Source: Mucilaginibacter daejeonensis (GTDB lineage: Bacteria; Bacteroidota; Bacteroidia; Sphingobacteriales; Sphingobacteriaceae). Taken from it: DNA of 64,000 nucleotides. The DNA lies in NCBI RefSeq assembly GCF_020783335.1, contig NZ_CP086068.1, forward strand, positions 3,038,001-3,102,000, given 5' to 3'. A program made the translations under genes and the position numbers. Under the pieces are notes generated by a model that was not told the DNA's origin, ran no database searches, and worked only from the letters and a program-made list of their open reading frames with translations. Positions 16,337-25,714 of the stretch are shown here, piece by piece; the first letter of the stretch is position 1, and each line of letters begins with the position of its first letter.

Positions 16337-16392
16337 TTCCCGAGTATCGGGAACTTTTAAAACCCTCTAAATAGCTTATTTAGAGGGTTTTT
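16337..16392 (+). terminator. Tandem hairpins ending in a T tract
   Basis: TTCCCGA-GTA-TCGGGAA (16337-16353) is followed by a perfect 14-bp stem, AAACCCTCTAAATA at 16360-16373 pairing with 16377-16390, and TTTTTG. This is a strong terminator on the plus strand and could work on both strands. Confidence 0.75.
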
Positions 16393-16398
16393 GTTCTA

Positions 16399-16515
16399 TT
16401 ACAGTCCTTTTTTAATCTTTACAAATACTCCCCTTGCAACCCCATTTCGGCTACCTGTGACAGTTTCCATAGCGCTTAGTTGGGTAAGGCCACACTCGGT
16501 TAGAACATGCGAGAC
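16399..16515 (-). pseudogene. C-terminal coding debris (38 codons)
   Basis: On the minus strand an open frame of 38 codons with protein-like composition runs to a TAA: it includes LTQLSAMETVTG and SRNGVARGVFVKIKKGL. It begins directly after a stop codon, has no start signal, and ends next to the terminator hairpin. It looks like the C-terminus of a lost gene that I cannot identify. Confidence 0.3.
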
Positions 16516-16538
16516 CTAAGATATTTAATGCTATTTAA

Positions 16539-16634
16539 CGGTTAAAGAAGAATGGCACCCTATTCAAGGAGCTACTCGGTGAAGGCATCGACTTGGCCAA
16601 AACTATTCAAAAAGCACAAAATATATTCAACTAA
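16539..16634 (+). pseudogene. C-terminal coding debris (31 codons)
   Basis: An open plus-strand frame begins just after a stop and reads LKKNGTLFKELLGEGIDLAK with a short helical tail before TAA. The amphipathic, lysine-rich pattern looks like the end of a real protein, but no start is available. The parent is not recognised. Confidence 0.3.
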
Positions 16635-16737
16635 TATGGGAAAACGCAGATCGATATGGGTGGCATGGTCTACACTGGCGAGAAATGGTTAGACCTGTTC
16701 AAGAATATTATTGCACTCTTTTGTTTGCAGAAGTTGT

Positions 16738-17342
16738 TTATTTAACCTTTTCTTCACTTAGGCGTGGCAGAGCAAAATAAACGTATAACAATATGATGGG
16801 TATGATACTAAGCAGTACACTCCATAAACAAATGATCAATGCAACAAAGTGTAGTACTGGGGCAATTGCATATTCCTTTGTCAGAAGCCGGACAAGCCTT
16901 GGATCTGCATTTTCTTCTAAGAGTTGTTTCTTTCTTATCGCATACCACCAAACGCAGTTATAGAGCAATGTCATAAGCATTAAAGTGGCATGATAGATCA
17001 ATGCTGCCGTTCTTTCGTCTGGTTTGCCAACATTCCTTGCCAACAACCCTGTGGTTAAGGACTGAAGTGTAACAAACATTAGAAAGAAAATATCCAGGAT
17101 GAGCAGATACTGATCAGTCTGTTTATATAAATAAACATATTGTGATGATTTGCCCATGCAATGCATATAAATAGGAATGAAGCGGCGAATGCAGCATAAT
17201 GGGGCCAATCCATAATGATCACCTGCACCAAGCCTGTTCCGGTTTCCGGTTTAGGCAATTCTGTGGCAAGCAACGTTGCTGCTATCGCTAAAACAGCGTC
17301 ACTGAAATACTCCAGTCTGTCAGTTGGCCGATGGTTATGCAT
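16738..17342 (-). pseudogene. TMEM175-family (DUF1211) potassium channel, frameshifted
   Basis: Two overlapping minus-strand frames make one protein of ~200 aa. The first (from 17342) has the family hallmark RLEYFSDAVLAIAATLL and ASFLFICIAWANHHNMF. After FIYINR it runs out of frame. The other frame continues with TDQYLLILDIFFLMFVTLQS and three more hydrophobic segments to 16738. The join falls near 17110-17125 and requires one added base, so a 1-nt deletion or a sequencing error broke the gene. Bacterial TMEM175 proteins are six-span potassium-selective channels with FSD in the pore helix. It starts a minus-strand unit with no partner. Confidence 0.8.
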
Positions 17343-17451
17343 TAGAATCCCAATAGATTAATTTATGGTATTGGAAGTTGGCCAATAAAAAGGGAAGCCT
17401 GAATATTCATTTGCAGGCTCTCCTGATATATTGATCAAATTGTTTAAATAC

Positions 17452-18639
17452 TTAAGCGGTTACTGCTTCGCGGTCTTCTGTTTGATTTTTTAGGGTACCT
17501 TGCTTGCCTGGTTTTAAGATCACCTTGGTCCAGCCTTTGTCGCGGGCATCAAAATGCTGGTACCCGTCTGGTGCGTCGTCCAATGAAAGTTCATGGGAAA
17601 TGATAACCGATGGCTTGACCTTACCTGAAGAGATCAGACCACAAAGCTGACGGTTATAAGATTTCACGTTCGCCTGGCCAGTTGCAATGCTTTGCCCCTT
17701 TAACCAAAACTTACCGAAGTCGAAGTCCATGTGCCCTTCTTTAGCAAGAGGGTCTTCTGCCTTTGGGTCTGGTGCAACGAAGACCCCAACCACGCCAATG
17801 GAACCTGTGAACTTGACAGCTTGCACCAATTCGTTCATGGTTATATTATTGTGTTCGTGTCCGTGCTTATCACAACACTGATAACCTACGCATTCGCAGC
17901 CTCGGTCGGCTCCAACACCATTGGTGAGTTCCATGACCTGATCAACCGCTGATGCTTTTGAAAAGTCGATCGGTATGCCACCCAACTCTTCGGCTAATTT
18001 TAACCTGTCCGGATGGTCATCTACCACCATGATCTTGTTCGCACCTTTTATGCCCGCTGAGATGGTTGCCATCAAGCCCACCGGCCCGGCGCCATAGATG
18101 ACCACGTTATCGCCGGGCTTGACGCCCGCCAACTGGGTGGCATGAAAACCAGTAGGAAAAATATCGGACAGCAGTACATAATCGTTTTCCTTCTCCTTAG
18201 CGTCTTCAGGCAGTTTTAAACAGTTGAAGTCGCCATACGGCACCCGCAGGTATTCAGCCTGCCCTCCGTCATATGGCCCCATTCCGGCAAACCCATAAGC
18301 AGCCCCCGCAAAACCAGGGTTCATCGTCAGGCAAAATGCAGTGAGTCCGCTTTCGCAATTTTTACAATGACCGCACCCGATATTAAATGGCATGCACACC
18401 ATATCGCCGACCTTGATGTTCACCACCGCGTTGCCAACTTCTATGACCTCGCCGAGATTTTCGTGACCAAAAATGCGTCCTTCTTCCATGTTGGTTCTTC
18501 CTTCGTACATATGCAGATCAGAACCACAAATATTGGTCGTAGTGATCCTGACCAGTACATCAGTGGGTTGTTCAATTTTTGGATCGGGCACTTCTGACAC
18601 TCTTACGTCTCTGGCGCCGTAATAAACTAATGCTTTCAT
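17452..18639 (-). CDS. Zinc-dependent alcohol dehydrogenase (glutathione-independent formaldehyde dehydrogenase-like)
   Basis: 395 aa. Catalytic zinc ligands include C38 (NICGSDLH) and the GHE at 58-60. The structural zinc loop is CGHCKNCESGLTAFC (C89, C92, C95, C103). A Rossmann core has GAGPVGLMATISAG. The insert after the zinc loop and the overall length match FdhA-type formaldehyde dismutase/dehydrogenases. The ATG at 18639 gives the normal MKALVYYG start; the frame runs on into the upstream gene. It follows the second dehydrogenase by 59 nt and the SRPBCC gene, a set that recurs in Bacteroidota. It probably oxidises an aldehyde or alcohol with NAD. Confidence 0.92.
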   Translation of the reverse strand: MKALVYYGARDVRVSEVPDPKIEQPTDVLVRITTTNICGSDLHMYEGRTNMEEGRIFGHENLGEVIEVGNAVVNIKVGDMVCMPFNIGCGHCKNCESGLTAFCLTMNPGFAGAAYGFAGMGPYDGGQAEYLRVPYGDFNCLKLPEDAKEKENDYVLLSDIFPTGFHATQLAGVKPGDNVVIYGAGPVGLMATISAGIKGANKIMVVDDHPDRLKLAEELGGIPIDFSKASAVDQVMELTNGVGADRGCECVGYQCCDKHGHEHNNITMNELVQAVKFTGSIGVVGVFVAPDPKAEDPLAKEGHMDFDFGKFWLKGQSIATGQANVKSYNRQLCGLISSGKVKPSVIISHELSLDDAPDGYQHFDARDKGWTKVILKPGKQGTLKNQTEDREAVTA

Positions 18640-18698
18640 AAAACTTTGATTAAGTGTATAATTTGTTTTTAATTGACAAGGCTTAATGGCCGTTAGAC

Positions 18699-19874
18699 TC
18701 ATCCGGCAGGAGCAAATACCGAACGCATGTTGTTGTTGGTTTTATCCTTGAACATCATATAACCTTCCTGCCCCATGTCTAATGAAAGTTTATGAGTAAG
18801 CAAATACGCCGGATCTACCTCTCCTTTAGCTACGATGTCCAGCAGCTTTGGAATATACCGCTGACCGAACTGCTGGCCCATTCTGAAAGTTAATCCTTTG
18901 TTCATCGCCGCACCCATAGGGAATTTATCAACAAATCCACCGTATACACCGATTATAGATACTGTTCCACCTTTGCGGCAAGCCATAATTGCCTGACGCA
19001 GTACGGCAGGCCTATCGTTCTGTAGCCTGGCATATTGCTTGGCATAGTCATAGATCTTTTCGATGCCGGTGCTATTGGCTTCCATACCAACGCAATCTAT
19101 ACAACGGTCCGGACCACGGCCGCCGGTCATGTCCTTCAGGGCCTGCAATACATCTACTTCTTTAAAGTTGAGTGTCTCCGCATTAGCCCTCACTCGCGCT
19201 TGTTCCAGACGGTAAGGGTATTGATCAATAGCGATCACTCGGCCTGCTCCCAATAACCAGGCACTATGCATGGCCATCAGGCCAACCCCACCGGCCCCCC
19301 ATACTACGACCGTGTCACCTGGTTCAATACCTGCAAAGTCGGCAGCCATATACCCGGTAGGAAAAGCATCAGATGTAAATAGTGCTGATTCGTTACTTAC
19401 ACCATCAGGTACTTTGAAACAAGTGTTCTCGGCAAAGGGTATCCGGGTATACTCGGCATGACTGCCGGCATATCCGCCTAAAGCATGAGAGTAACCAAAT
19501 ATTCCTGCTACCGGATAGCCGTAAGCTTTCTCGGTCCATTCAGGTTCGGCATTGGAATTATCACACAACGAGTACTCCTCACGCTGACAGAACTCACAGC
19601 CCCCGCATGATAAAACGGAGCACACCACTACCCGGTCGCCTTTCTTCAGTTTCTTAACTTCCGGGCCAACCTCCACAATTTCACCCATAAATTCATGCCC
19701 GATGATATCACCCGCCCGCATCGCAGGTATGTAGCCACCTAACAGGTGTAGATCAGAGCCGCATACCGATGATAAAAAAACACGCACGATCGCATCCCGC
19801 GGATTCAAAATACTAGGATCTGGCACGCGCTCCGTACTTACTTTATTGATCCCTTCCCAACATATCGCTTTCAT
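18699..19874 (-). CDS. Zinc-dependent alcohol dehydrogenase
   Basis: 391 aa. Catalytic zinc site C38 (SVCGSDLH) and GHE (59-61), structural zinc loop CGGCEFCQREEYSLC (C90, C93, C96, C104), and a GAGGVGLMAMHSA dinucleotide-binding turn. It is related to its downstream neighbour but distinct, with an ALTS-like insertion around the AEPEWTEKAYGYP segment. It is the middle gene of a three-gene minus-strand operon (SRPBCC, this gene, FdhA-like). A general role in aldehyde detoxification under stress is plausible but the substrate is not fixed by sequence. Confidence 0.92.
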   Translation of the reverse strand: MKAICWEGINKVSTERVPDPSILNPRDAIVRVFLSSVCGSDLHLLGGYIPAMRAGDIIGHEFMGEIVEVGPEVKKLKKGDRVVVCSVLSCGGCEFCQREEYSLCDNSNAEPEWTEKAYGYPVAGIFGYSHALGGYAGSHAEYTRIPFAENTCFKVPDGVSNESALFTSDAFPTGYMAADFAGIEPGDTVVVWGAGGVGLMAMHSAWLLGAGRVIAIDQYPYRLEQARVRANAETLNFKEVDVLQALKDMTGGRGPDRCIDCVGMEANSTGIEKIYDYAKQYARLQNDRPAVLRQAIMACRKGGTVSIIGVYGGFVDKFPMGAAMNKGLTFRMGQQFGQRYIPKLLDIVAKGEVDPAYLLTHKLSLDMGQEGYMMFKDKTNNNMRSVFAPAG

Positions 19875-19902
19875 AATTAACTTGTTTAAGTAAAAAATCA
19901 GT

Positions 19903-20682
19903 TCAGTACTTTTCGTCTTTGCGGCCGGATGGCTGGCCGATAATGGTTGGGATCTCTACCGCTTCCAGTATTCGCTTGAAACGCCGCACATCTTGTTTGA
20001 CAAGCTCTTTAAATGCCGGGTTGAGCAATTTGGCCGCCAGTTGCCCAGCGATCCCTAAAGGCGGATGGTAAGATAAAGTTGCTCGCACCACTGTACCCCG
20101 GCTGTTCAGAGTATCCGTAAAATGTACTTCACCTGAATTTTCGACTTCTGAGCCGGGTAGCGAACGCCAGGTGATATGGCTATTTTCTTCTTCCTGCTCT
20201 ATTTGAGCATCCCATGCTATAGTGGCAAGTTTCTCTTTGGTGGTAACGTTTCGGGGAACTTTGGCCACCCAATGTGAGCGCTTGCCGTCTGTTTGCCTGA
20301 CCTCTTCTAGGTACGTCATGAACTTAGGCAGGTTTTCGAGCTTACGCCAAAATTGGTACACCTCGTCACGTGGTTTTGATATGGTCACACTTGTTGTAAC
20401 TTCAAAGCCCTCCGTATCCGCGTGTGCGGTATCTATTTGTAGTACTTTGTTGACGGGGCAGAAACCGGAGATTCCCCGTAACATCAGGTAAGTGCCTACA
20501 GTAGTTAAGCTTTTTCCAAGAACGGATGCTTTCTTGTTCCAGCCATTGTATACTAGTGCAGCACCTCCTAAGAGCGATAATAATCTGCCTGTCGTTCCTA
20601 CATTAGTGAAATGTTTCGTTGACTCGTTTTTCTCTTCGCCCTTTGAGTCTGGAGGTGCAAATGTTTTCGTTGTATTTGCCAT
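19903..20682 (-). CDS. SRPBCC-family protein with DUF2892-like membrane segment
   Basis: 259 aa. After a polar N-terminus, residues about 30-75 contain two hydrophobic stretches ending GISGFCPVNKVL, the YgaP/DUF2892 pattern. Residues about 95-240 form a START/Bet v 1-like (polyketide cyclase) domain with TISKPRDEVYQFWRKLENLPKF and VRATLSYHPPLG. It is probably a membrane-anchored ligand-binding protein. It leads the operon with the two alcohol dehydrogenases, which suggests they act on a shared hydrophobic substrate. Confidence 0.88.
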   Translation of the reverse strand: MANTTKTFAPPDSKGEEKNESTKHFTNVGTTGRLLSLLGGAALVYNGWNKKASVLGKSLTTVGTYLMLRGISGFCPVNKVLQIDTAHADTEGFEVTTSVTISKPRDEVYQFWRKLENLPKFMTYLEEVRQTDGKRSHWVAKVPRNVTTKEKLATIAWDAQIEQEEENSHITWRSLPGSEVENSGEVHFTDTLNSRGTVVRATLSYHPPLGIAGQLAAKLLNPAFKELVKQDVRRFKRILEAVEIPTIIGQPSGRKDEKY

Positions 20683-21236
20683 AATGAAAAAATGAGGTTA
20701 TTGATCTTTATTAATAGCCGGTCTGATCTCCCGAATAGCGAGAGTCAGATAACACAAAAACTAAAATTGTCGACCTAACAACGGAAGGAATGATCGCTTG
20801 AAAAGCACGGTCGATGAGTAGCGGATAACGAGGTAACTTACAACCTATATGTTTACCAACAGAGCCTTTTCGATATTGTTTAACTTATTTTCTTCAAAAG
20901 AAAATAAGTTAAACTAGAATAGCAAATTTAGGATGAATAAAAAATAACCAAAGGAACCTGAGCGCCAGGAAGTAGGCTGAGCAAGCTGTATGTAATGGTC
21001 ACTTTTAAACGAAAAAAGACGACCCCAATGAAATGACAAGTAGCTGTCAATGTGGAAACAGCAAAGGAGAGCTTTAATGGCGTGCAACTAGAATGAGGAG
21101 TCGTTCTCCGTGCAAGGAATAATCAGATAGTTGAAACATATTTATTTCTCATTGAGTTGTAAAAGCGGCCGCTTAACCAGTAAAGAGAAACAGCTATCAT
21201 GAATAGCAAGATAACATCTCGGCCTTTCAACATATC
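20683..21236. other. 550-bp divergent intergenic region
   Basis: It separates the SRPBCC operon (leftward) from the AsmA-like gene (rightward). Apart from a 17-bp-arm palindrome at 20878-20914 I see no gene, RNA or clear -7 element. Confidence 0.5.
20878..20914. repeat. Perfect 17-bp-arm palindrome
   Basis: GTTTAACTTATTTTCTT, a CAA loop, and the exact reverse complement. It is very AT-rich. It lies between two divergent genes about 200 bp from the left start and 320 bp from the right one, so it does not end either gene. It may be a large operator, a terminator of a lost gene, or a small mobile-repeat remnant. Confidence 0.6.
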
Positions 21237-22925
21237 TTGATAACTAACGTGGTGAAAAAGAAGAGATGGATCATAATAGGCTTAAGCTTGCTGTTGCTGG
21301 CGATATCTTTATTGAACATCATCCTTGCCCCTATCGCAGCCAAGAAACTAACAAAATTGGTGGAGGAAAAGAGTGATGGTAGATATTTCCTAAAATTTAA
21401 AAAGCTTGAACTTGACGTTTTTTCGGGTTATGCTTCGCTAAAAGGTATTCAACTGCTCCATCGGAAAGTTCAAGCAGATACCGCTGCCTTGGTGATCAAC
21501 GGCACCGTCGGCGAGATCAAAGTGACAGGTGTTGGCTTGCTTCGGTTCTTGCTTCATAAACAACTGGTCGTCGATAGTCTTCATGTAGATCAGGCCGACC
21601 TTTCGCTAACGCTCCGACATAGGCCTGCAAGTAGAAATAAGAAAACTACATTATCTCAAAAGCTATCTCCATTTGCAAAAATCATCACTTTGGGCCACCT
21701 ATCATTAACTAATATAGGTGTTCACTATAGGGATCGTACCGGACAAATTCAACGTGCAGACCTAAAGCGATCAGATCTTGAGGCCGACGATCTTTTGATC
21801 AAAGAAGGCGTAGAGAACGACACCACCCGAACTTTATTCAGCAAGAGTATCCGTGCGAGGATCGCGGATATTAGTGGCAGTACCCGTGAGAATGCCTATC
21901 GTTTTAGCCTTAAGCATGGCATGATGGCGACCAAGGCAAGGAATATACAGCTAAACGGCATCAAGCTTGAGCCACTGGAAGTAATGCCGTTCTTTAAAAA
22001 AATGCGAACGGACCGATTTCAGATGGCGCTCGATTCCCTGGAACTTCAAGAACTTGACCTCTGGAGTCTGTTTCAGCGAGGCACATTGCAGGCGCGTAAT
22101 ATCGCCGGATCTCACGGCAGTTTTGCGGTCTTTGGCAACCCAATGGGCAAACGCAGCCCGGGCGATCGTGCACTCAGCTTTCCCAACGCCGTGTTGCAAA
22201 ATATGCGAAAAAGGATCAATATCGATACGGTGGATCTTTCTCATATCAACGTCCGGTATCAGGAGATGAAACGGTCTACCGGGAAGGTCGGTACCGTAGA
22301 CTTCTTAAATACTGAAGGGCTTTTTACGCATATCACGAACGACCACCAAAGACTGCTTACCGATCCATGGTGTAAGATCCAGCTGAGAACGATGGTCATG
22401 GGCAAGGCAAAACTTTCTATGAATGTAAATTTCCATATGAACACCCCATTGTACCGATACGATATGGAAGGGCACATGGGATCAATGTCCGCACTCGACC
22501 TCAACCCGGTATCGGTGCCCTTAGCTGGCGTCCGCGTTACGAAAGGCGTTATCAACTCATTAGACTTTGTGATCCATGGAGACCGCCATAAAAGTACCGG
22601 TACCGTCTATACGCGTTATAAGGACATATATGTTGAAATGGTCCGCGAAAACAATGACCGTAAATTTTTGAAGACACTTTTGGTCAACACTTTTGTCCTT
22701 GAGCACAACAACCCTGCAACCCCTGGGAAGGAACCACGGTATGGCCAGGTTTCGCTTGAACGACCGCTGAGCGACCCCTTCTTTAAGACCATATGGAATA
22801 CGCTGTTGACGGGTTTTAAGTCTTGCATAGGTATTACCCCGCCCGCCCCCCAGACCAAAGAAAAAGTATCGCTCCCTAAAAAGATATTCAGAGCGATCGG
22901 CGACCTATTCAAGAAACACGATTAG
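21237..22925 (+). CDS. AsmA/DUF748-like membrane-anchored protein
   Basis: Up to 562 aa. One N-terminal membrane span (about 13-34) is followed by a long beta-rich periplasmic part with recurring patterns such as LELDVFSGYASLKGIQL, LVVDSLHVDQADLSL and LDSLELQELDLWSLF, typical of AsmA/DUF748 proteins that bridge the periplasm or modulate outer-membrane lipid traffic. A basic C-terminal helix (KIFRAIGDLFKKHD) closes it. The start is unsure: no ATG is available, the frame opens with TTG at 21237, and GTG codons at 21249 and 21252 are alternatives just before KKKRW. Confidence 0.8.
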   Translation: MITNVVKKKRWIIIGLSLLLLAISLLNIILAPIAAKKLTKLVEEKSDGRYFLKFKKLELDVFSGYASLKGIQLLHRKVQADTAALVINGTVGEIKVTGVGLLRFLLHKQLVVDSLHVDQADLSLTLRHRPASRNKKTTLSQKLSPFAKIITLGHLSLTNIGVHYRDRTGQIQRADLKRSDLEADDLLIKEGVENDTTRTLFSKSIRARIADISGSTRENAYRFSLKHGMMATKARNIQLNGIKLEPLEVMPFFKKMRTDRFQMALDSLELQELDLWSLFQRGTLQARNIAGSHGSFAVFGNPMGKRSPGDRALSFPNAVLQNMRKRINIDTVDLSHINVRYQEMKRSTGKVGTVDFLNTEGLFTHITNDHQRLLTDPWCKIQLRTMVMGKAKLSMNVNFHMNTPLYRYDMEGHMGSMSALDLNPVSVPLAGVRVTKGVINSLDFVIHGDRHKSTGTVYTRYKDIYVEMVRENNDRKFLKTLLVNTFVLEHNNPATPGKEPRYGQVSLERPLSDPFFKTIWNTLLTGFKSCIGITPPAPQTKEKVSLPKKIFRAIGDLFKKHD

Positions 22926-23319
22926 CTCTCAACATAGGATAAGAGGCGATCGACAGACCTATTATCGAAAGCCGCACGAATCAAGTTCTACCCGGCGTGA
23001 TCAGGATGCTGTTGAGCAGAATAATTTGGCTAGCATCAATGGGCCGCGTTTGGTCAGCATGGCACACCCTAATACAGCACTAAGTAGTTGTGACTTGAGC
23101 TTCCGCACCCCTTCCCTACTATGAAACAAAGATGCCAGCTATGCCTTTGACGCGTCAGCGTAAAGATATAAGGGATAATAAGTGATTCGCTGATCAGGTA
23201 TCGATACAAGTCTATTTGATGCTTTACAGGGCCAATAACGATCGCCGATCTGATCACTAAACAAAGACTATAGAAGCACTAAAAAGTTGAAGTAAAATGA
23301 AGACGCATAGATCAACAGG
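22926..23319. other. 390-bp intergenic region
   Basis: It lies between the convergent AsmA-like and Hsp70-like genes. No gene, strong hairpin or repeat is evident. Short frames here have no start signals or family resemblance. Confidence 0.5.
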
Positions 23320-24573
23320 TCACTCGAAAAGGTAACCGCTATAAGCTAAGCCTTTTGCTACGCTTTGGAAGTTATCGCCCGACCTGAGTTCCACATGTGG
23401 TAGTCTTTCCCTGAACAGCTTTTGTATGCTGCCCACCTGAGAGGTGCCGCCTGTAAGGAAAAGGGTTTGCACATCGCCGGCGGCTATATTATGCTGGGTC
23501 ATAAAAGCCTCCAGTGCAGTAATGATCCGGTCAACTTCTTTGGCGATCACCTGCTCATACTCAGTTAAGGTCACCACTTCCTCCATATCGATGCCCATTT
23601 GGTGATAACTGAACGGTGCGGAAACGGTACCGGATAAAGTGATCTTGGTTCGTTCAATAGCGCGGAATACCGAGTAGCCCAGATTGTTCTCCAGCAGCGT
23701 GATCAGGTTCTTGAATTTTTGATCTTTACCCGAGTAATGGTAGTAATTTTCAATATCTTTTTGGATGCGCAGGCTGTTAAAAAAGTTCATTTGCTCCCAC
23801 GAGCAAATATTGGCGAACAAGGCCTTTGGAACGGTCAAATATTTACCTGGCGCCGCTTGGTATTGTGTGTGCTTCCCAAAGTAGGGTGTTCCCTTCTCCC
23901 ACATAAAGGCAGCATCCAGGCTGTCACCTCCAACATAGACCCCTCCGGTAGCTATCATATCCTTTTTACGGTCTTTACGGCCCGCCATTGCCGGATCAAG
24001 TATCAGGTAGGTAAAATCGGTAGTACCCCCACCCAGATCGGCCACTAATACGTTTTCCCGTTGGGTTAGCGTTCGCTCATAAGCAAAGGCAGCGCCTATG
24101 GGTTCGAACTGGTAGCGCACGTTCGTAAAGCCAGCCAATTCAACTGCCCTTTGAAGCCGGTTTTGTGCCAGGGTATCTTTCTGCGTATCGTCGTCATCAA
24201 AGAAGACCGGCCTGCCTATCACTGCTTTTTGGCAGTCTTGCTGTATAAGTTCATCCGCCTTTTGCTTAAGCTCTTTCAAGATGATCGCCACCAGGTCGGA
24301 TGCATTGTAACGCTTGCCCTGTATACGGGTTTCAGTAAAACTGCTCTTAGAAAGTATCTGCTTCACCGATTTGATAAAGCGGCCTTTCATGCCATCGGCG
24401 AGATACGCAGTGATCGCTTCTTCACCGACCACATACCCGGCATTACGATCGGCATAAAAGTATATAAGGGACGGAATGATCAGTGTATGGCTGATCGCTC
24501 GAGCTTCTTCGTCATAAATGGCTAAGGCAGAATTGGTGGTCCCGAAATCAATTCCATATAAATAATTACTCAT
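23320..24573 (-). CDS. Hsp70-family ATPase without substrate-binding domain (YegD-like)
   Basis: 417 aa. The Hsp70/actin ATPase signatures are present: GIDFGTTNSA (7-16, phosphate 1), VADLGGGTTDF (phosphate 2), and LFLTGGTSQVGSIQKLF (adenosine). The chain ends after the nucleotide-binding fold, with no ~200-residue peptide-binding domain and lid, as in E. coli YegD. The ATG at 24573 gives the usual SNYLYGIDFGTTNSA start; the longer frame adds a hydrophobic stretch that is probably upstream sequence. It may act as a specialised ATPase with an unknown partner. It is divergent from the AraC gene. Confidence 0.9.
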   Translation of the reverse strand: MSNYLYGIDFGTTNSALAIYDEEARAISHTLIIPSLIYFYADRNAGYVVGEEAITAYLADGMKGRFIKSVKQILSKSSFTETRIQGKRYNASDLVAIILKELKQKADELIQQDCQKAVIGRPVFFDDDDTQKDTLAQNRLQRAVELAGFTNVRYQFEPIGAAFAYERTLTQRENVLVADLGGGTTDFTYLILDPAMAGRKDRKKDMIATGGVYVGGDSLDAAFMWEKGTPYFGKHTQYQAAPGKYLTVPKALFANICSWEQMNFFNSLRIQKDIENYYHYSGKDQKFKNLITLLENNLGYSVFRAIERTKITLSGTVSAPFSYHQMGIDMEEVVTLTEYEQVIAKEVDRIITALEAFMTQHNIAAGDVQTLFLTGGTSQVGSIQKLFRERLPHVELRSGDNFQSVAKGLAYSGYLFE

Positions 24574-24844
24574 GGCACGTGCTAATAAAAAAGGCAACGA
24601 AGCTATGGAAAAATAGGAAACAAATAAAGTATTCCTGAACAAGCCGTTGTAAAAGAACAATAGTTGCTGCGGGTTGATGTTAACCGCTTAAAGATCTGCC
24701 AAATACCTGAAAATCGACAAAGTTAGTGTTTATTATGGGACACGAAGGAGCGTCGGCTACTATCAAATGAATTCAACAAGATGGAAATAGAAACAGCTGA
24801 ACTCAGATACTTTACATTATCTTGCAATTGGATACTTAGCTCTA

Positions 24845-25714
24845 ATGAACACTTACAATTTACCGGACGACCTTTTAGATGGTTCAGCGATCGACCCTAA
24901 TGAGGTATTGATTCGGTGTTATACATCCACCAAGGATTCGGTCAAGAACAGAATCATACTTAATCAGAACATGATCAACTTATTGATCAGTGGCAAAAAA
25001 ACGATCGTATATCCGGGATCTACCGCGGTTGTCAATGGCGGTGAGCTGGTCGTATTGTCTGCCGGTAATGTACTGACCTCTGAATTACTGACCGGAGAAG
25101 ATAGCTTCAGCAGCCTTCTATTCTATTTTAGTAATGAAGTATTAGATCGCTTCCTGATCAAGTACCATAATTTACTTCCATCGAGTTCTAACCGCAAAGA
25201 CAGTGGAAAAGCCTTCCTTATCTTCAAGCAAGACTTGTTCATCAAGCAATTTATTGCCTCAGTACAGGCATTGGTCAATACCGATGCTAAGTTGAGCCCG
25301 GAGATACGGCTGCTTAAAATAGAAGAGTTGCTTTTGTACCTATTACATGCCGATCCTGAACGTTTTAAAGCCATACATTATATCACGCATGACAAGGATG
25401 AACTACAACTGAAAAAAGTAGTAGACAGTCACGTAGGTCAGCCCATTACAGTAAGCGAATTGGCTTTTTTGTGCAATATGAGCACTTCAACCTTCAAAAG
25501 GCGATTCGGCGAGTTATACCATACCACTCCCCAGCAATGGCTTCTCGACCAGAAATTAAAAATGGCTGCGGACCTGCTGCGATCATCCAACGAAAGCCCT
25601 GCGACCGTGTACCTACAGGTCGGCTATCAAAACCACTCAAGCTTTACCGATGCTTTCAGGAACCTGTTCGGATGCACACCAAGTGAATACCAGCGATCGA
25701 ACGTTACTCCGTAG
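24845..25714 (+). CDS. AraC-family transcriptional regulator
   Basis: 289 aa. It has an ExsA/PchR-like N-terminal sensor (about 1-170) and a C-terminal double helix-turn-helix with VSELAFLCNMSTSTFKRRFGEL and ATVYLQVGYQNHSSFTDAFRNLFG. It ends immediately before the duplicated promoter of the SnoaL-like gene, all on the plus strand, so it may control that gene. The inducer is unknown. Confidence 0.92.
   Translation: MNTYNLPDDLLDGSAIDPNEVLIRCYTSTKDSVKNRIILNQNMINLLISGKKTIVYPGSTAVVNGGELVVLSAGNVLTSELLTGEDSFSSLLFYFSNEVLDRFLIKYHNLLPSSSNRKDSGKAFLIFKQDLFIKQFIASVQALVNTDAKLSPEIRLLKIEELLLYLLHADPERFKAIHYITHDKDELQLKKVVDSHVGQPITVSELAFLCNMSTSTFKRRFGELYHTTPQQWLLDQKLKMAADLLRSSNESPATVYLQVGYQNHSSFTDAFRNLFGCTPSEYQRSNVTP

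Larger units (their letters stand above)
15905..16737. other. 830-bp scar-like gap with a tRNA-3'-end-like sequence and gene debris
   Basis: No intact gene is visible. From left to right it holds AT-rich sequence, a tRNA T-arm-like GGTTCGAGCCC followed by AGGTGGGCGCA (16314-16335), two strong hairpins (16337-16353, 16360-16390), an open minus-strand fragment (16399-16515) and a plus-strand fragment (16539-16634). I infer a decayed integration site, with low certainty. Confidence 0.45.

Noticed and set aside
16220..16340. A complete tRNA gene
   Set aside because: Only the T-loop and 3' acceptor-like part is present. No D-arm, anticodon arm or matching 5' acceptor can be folded.
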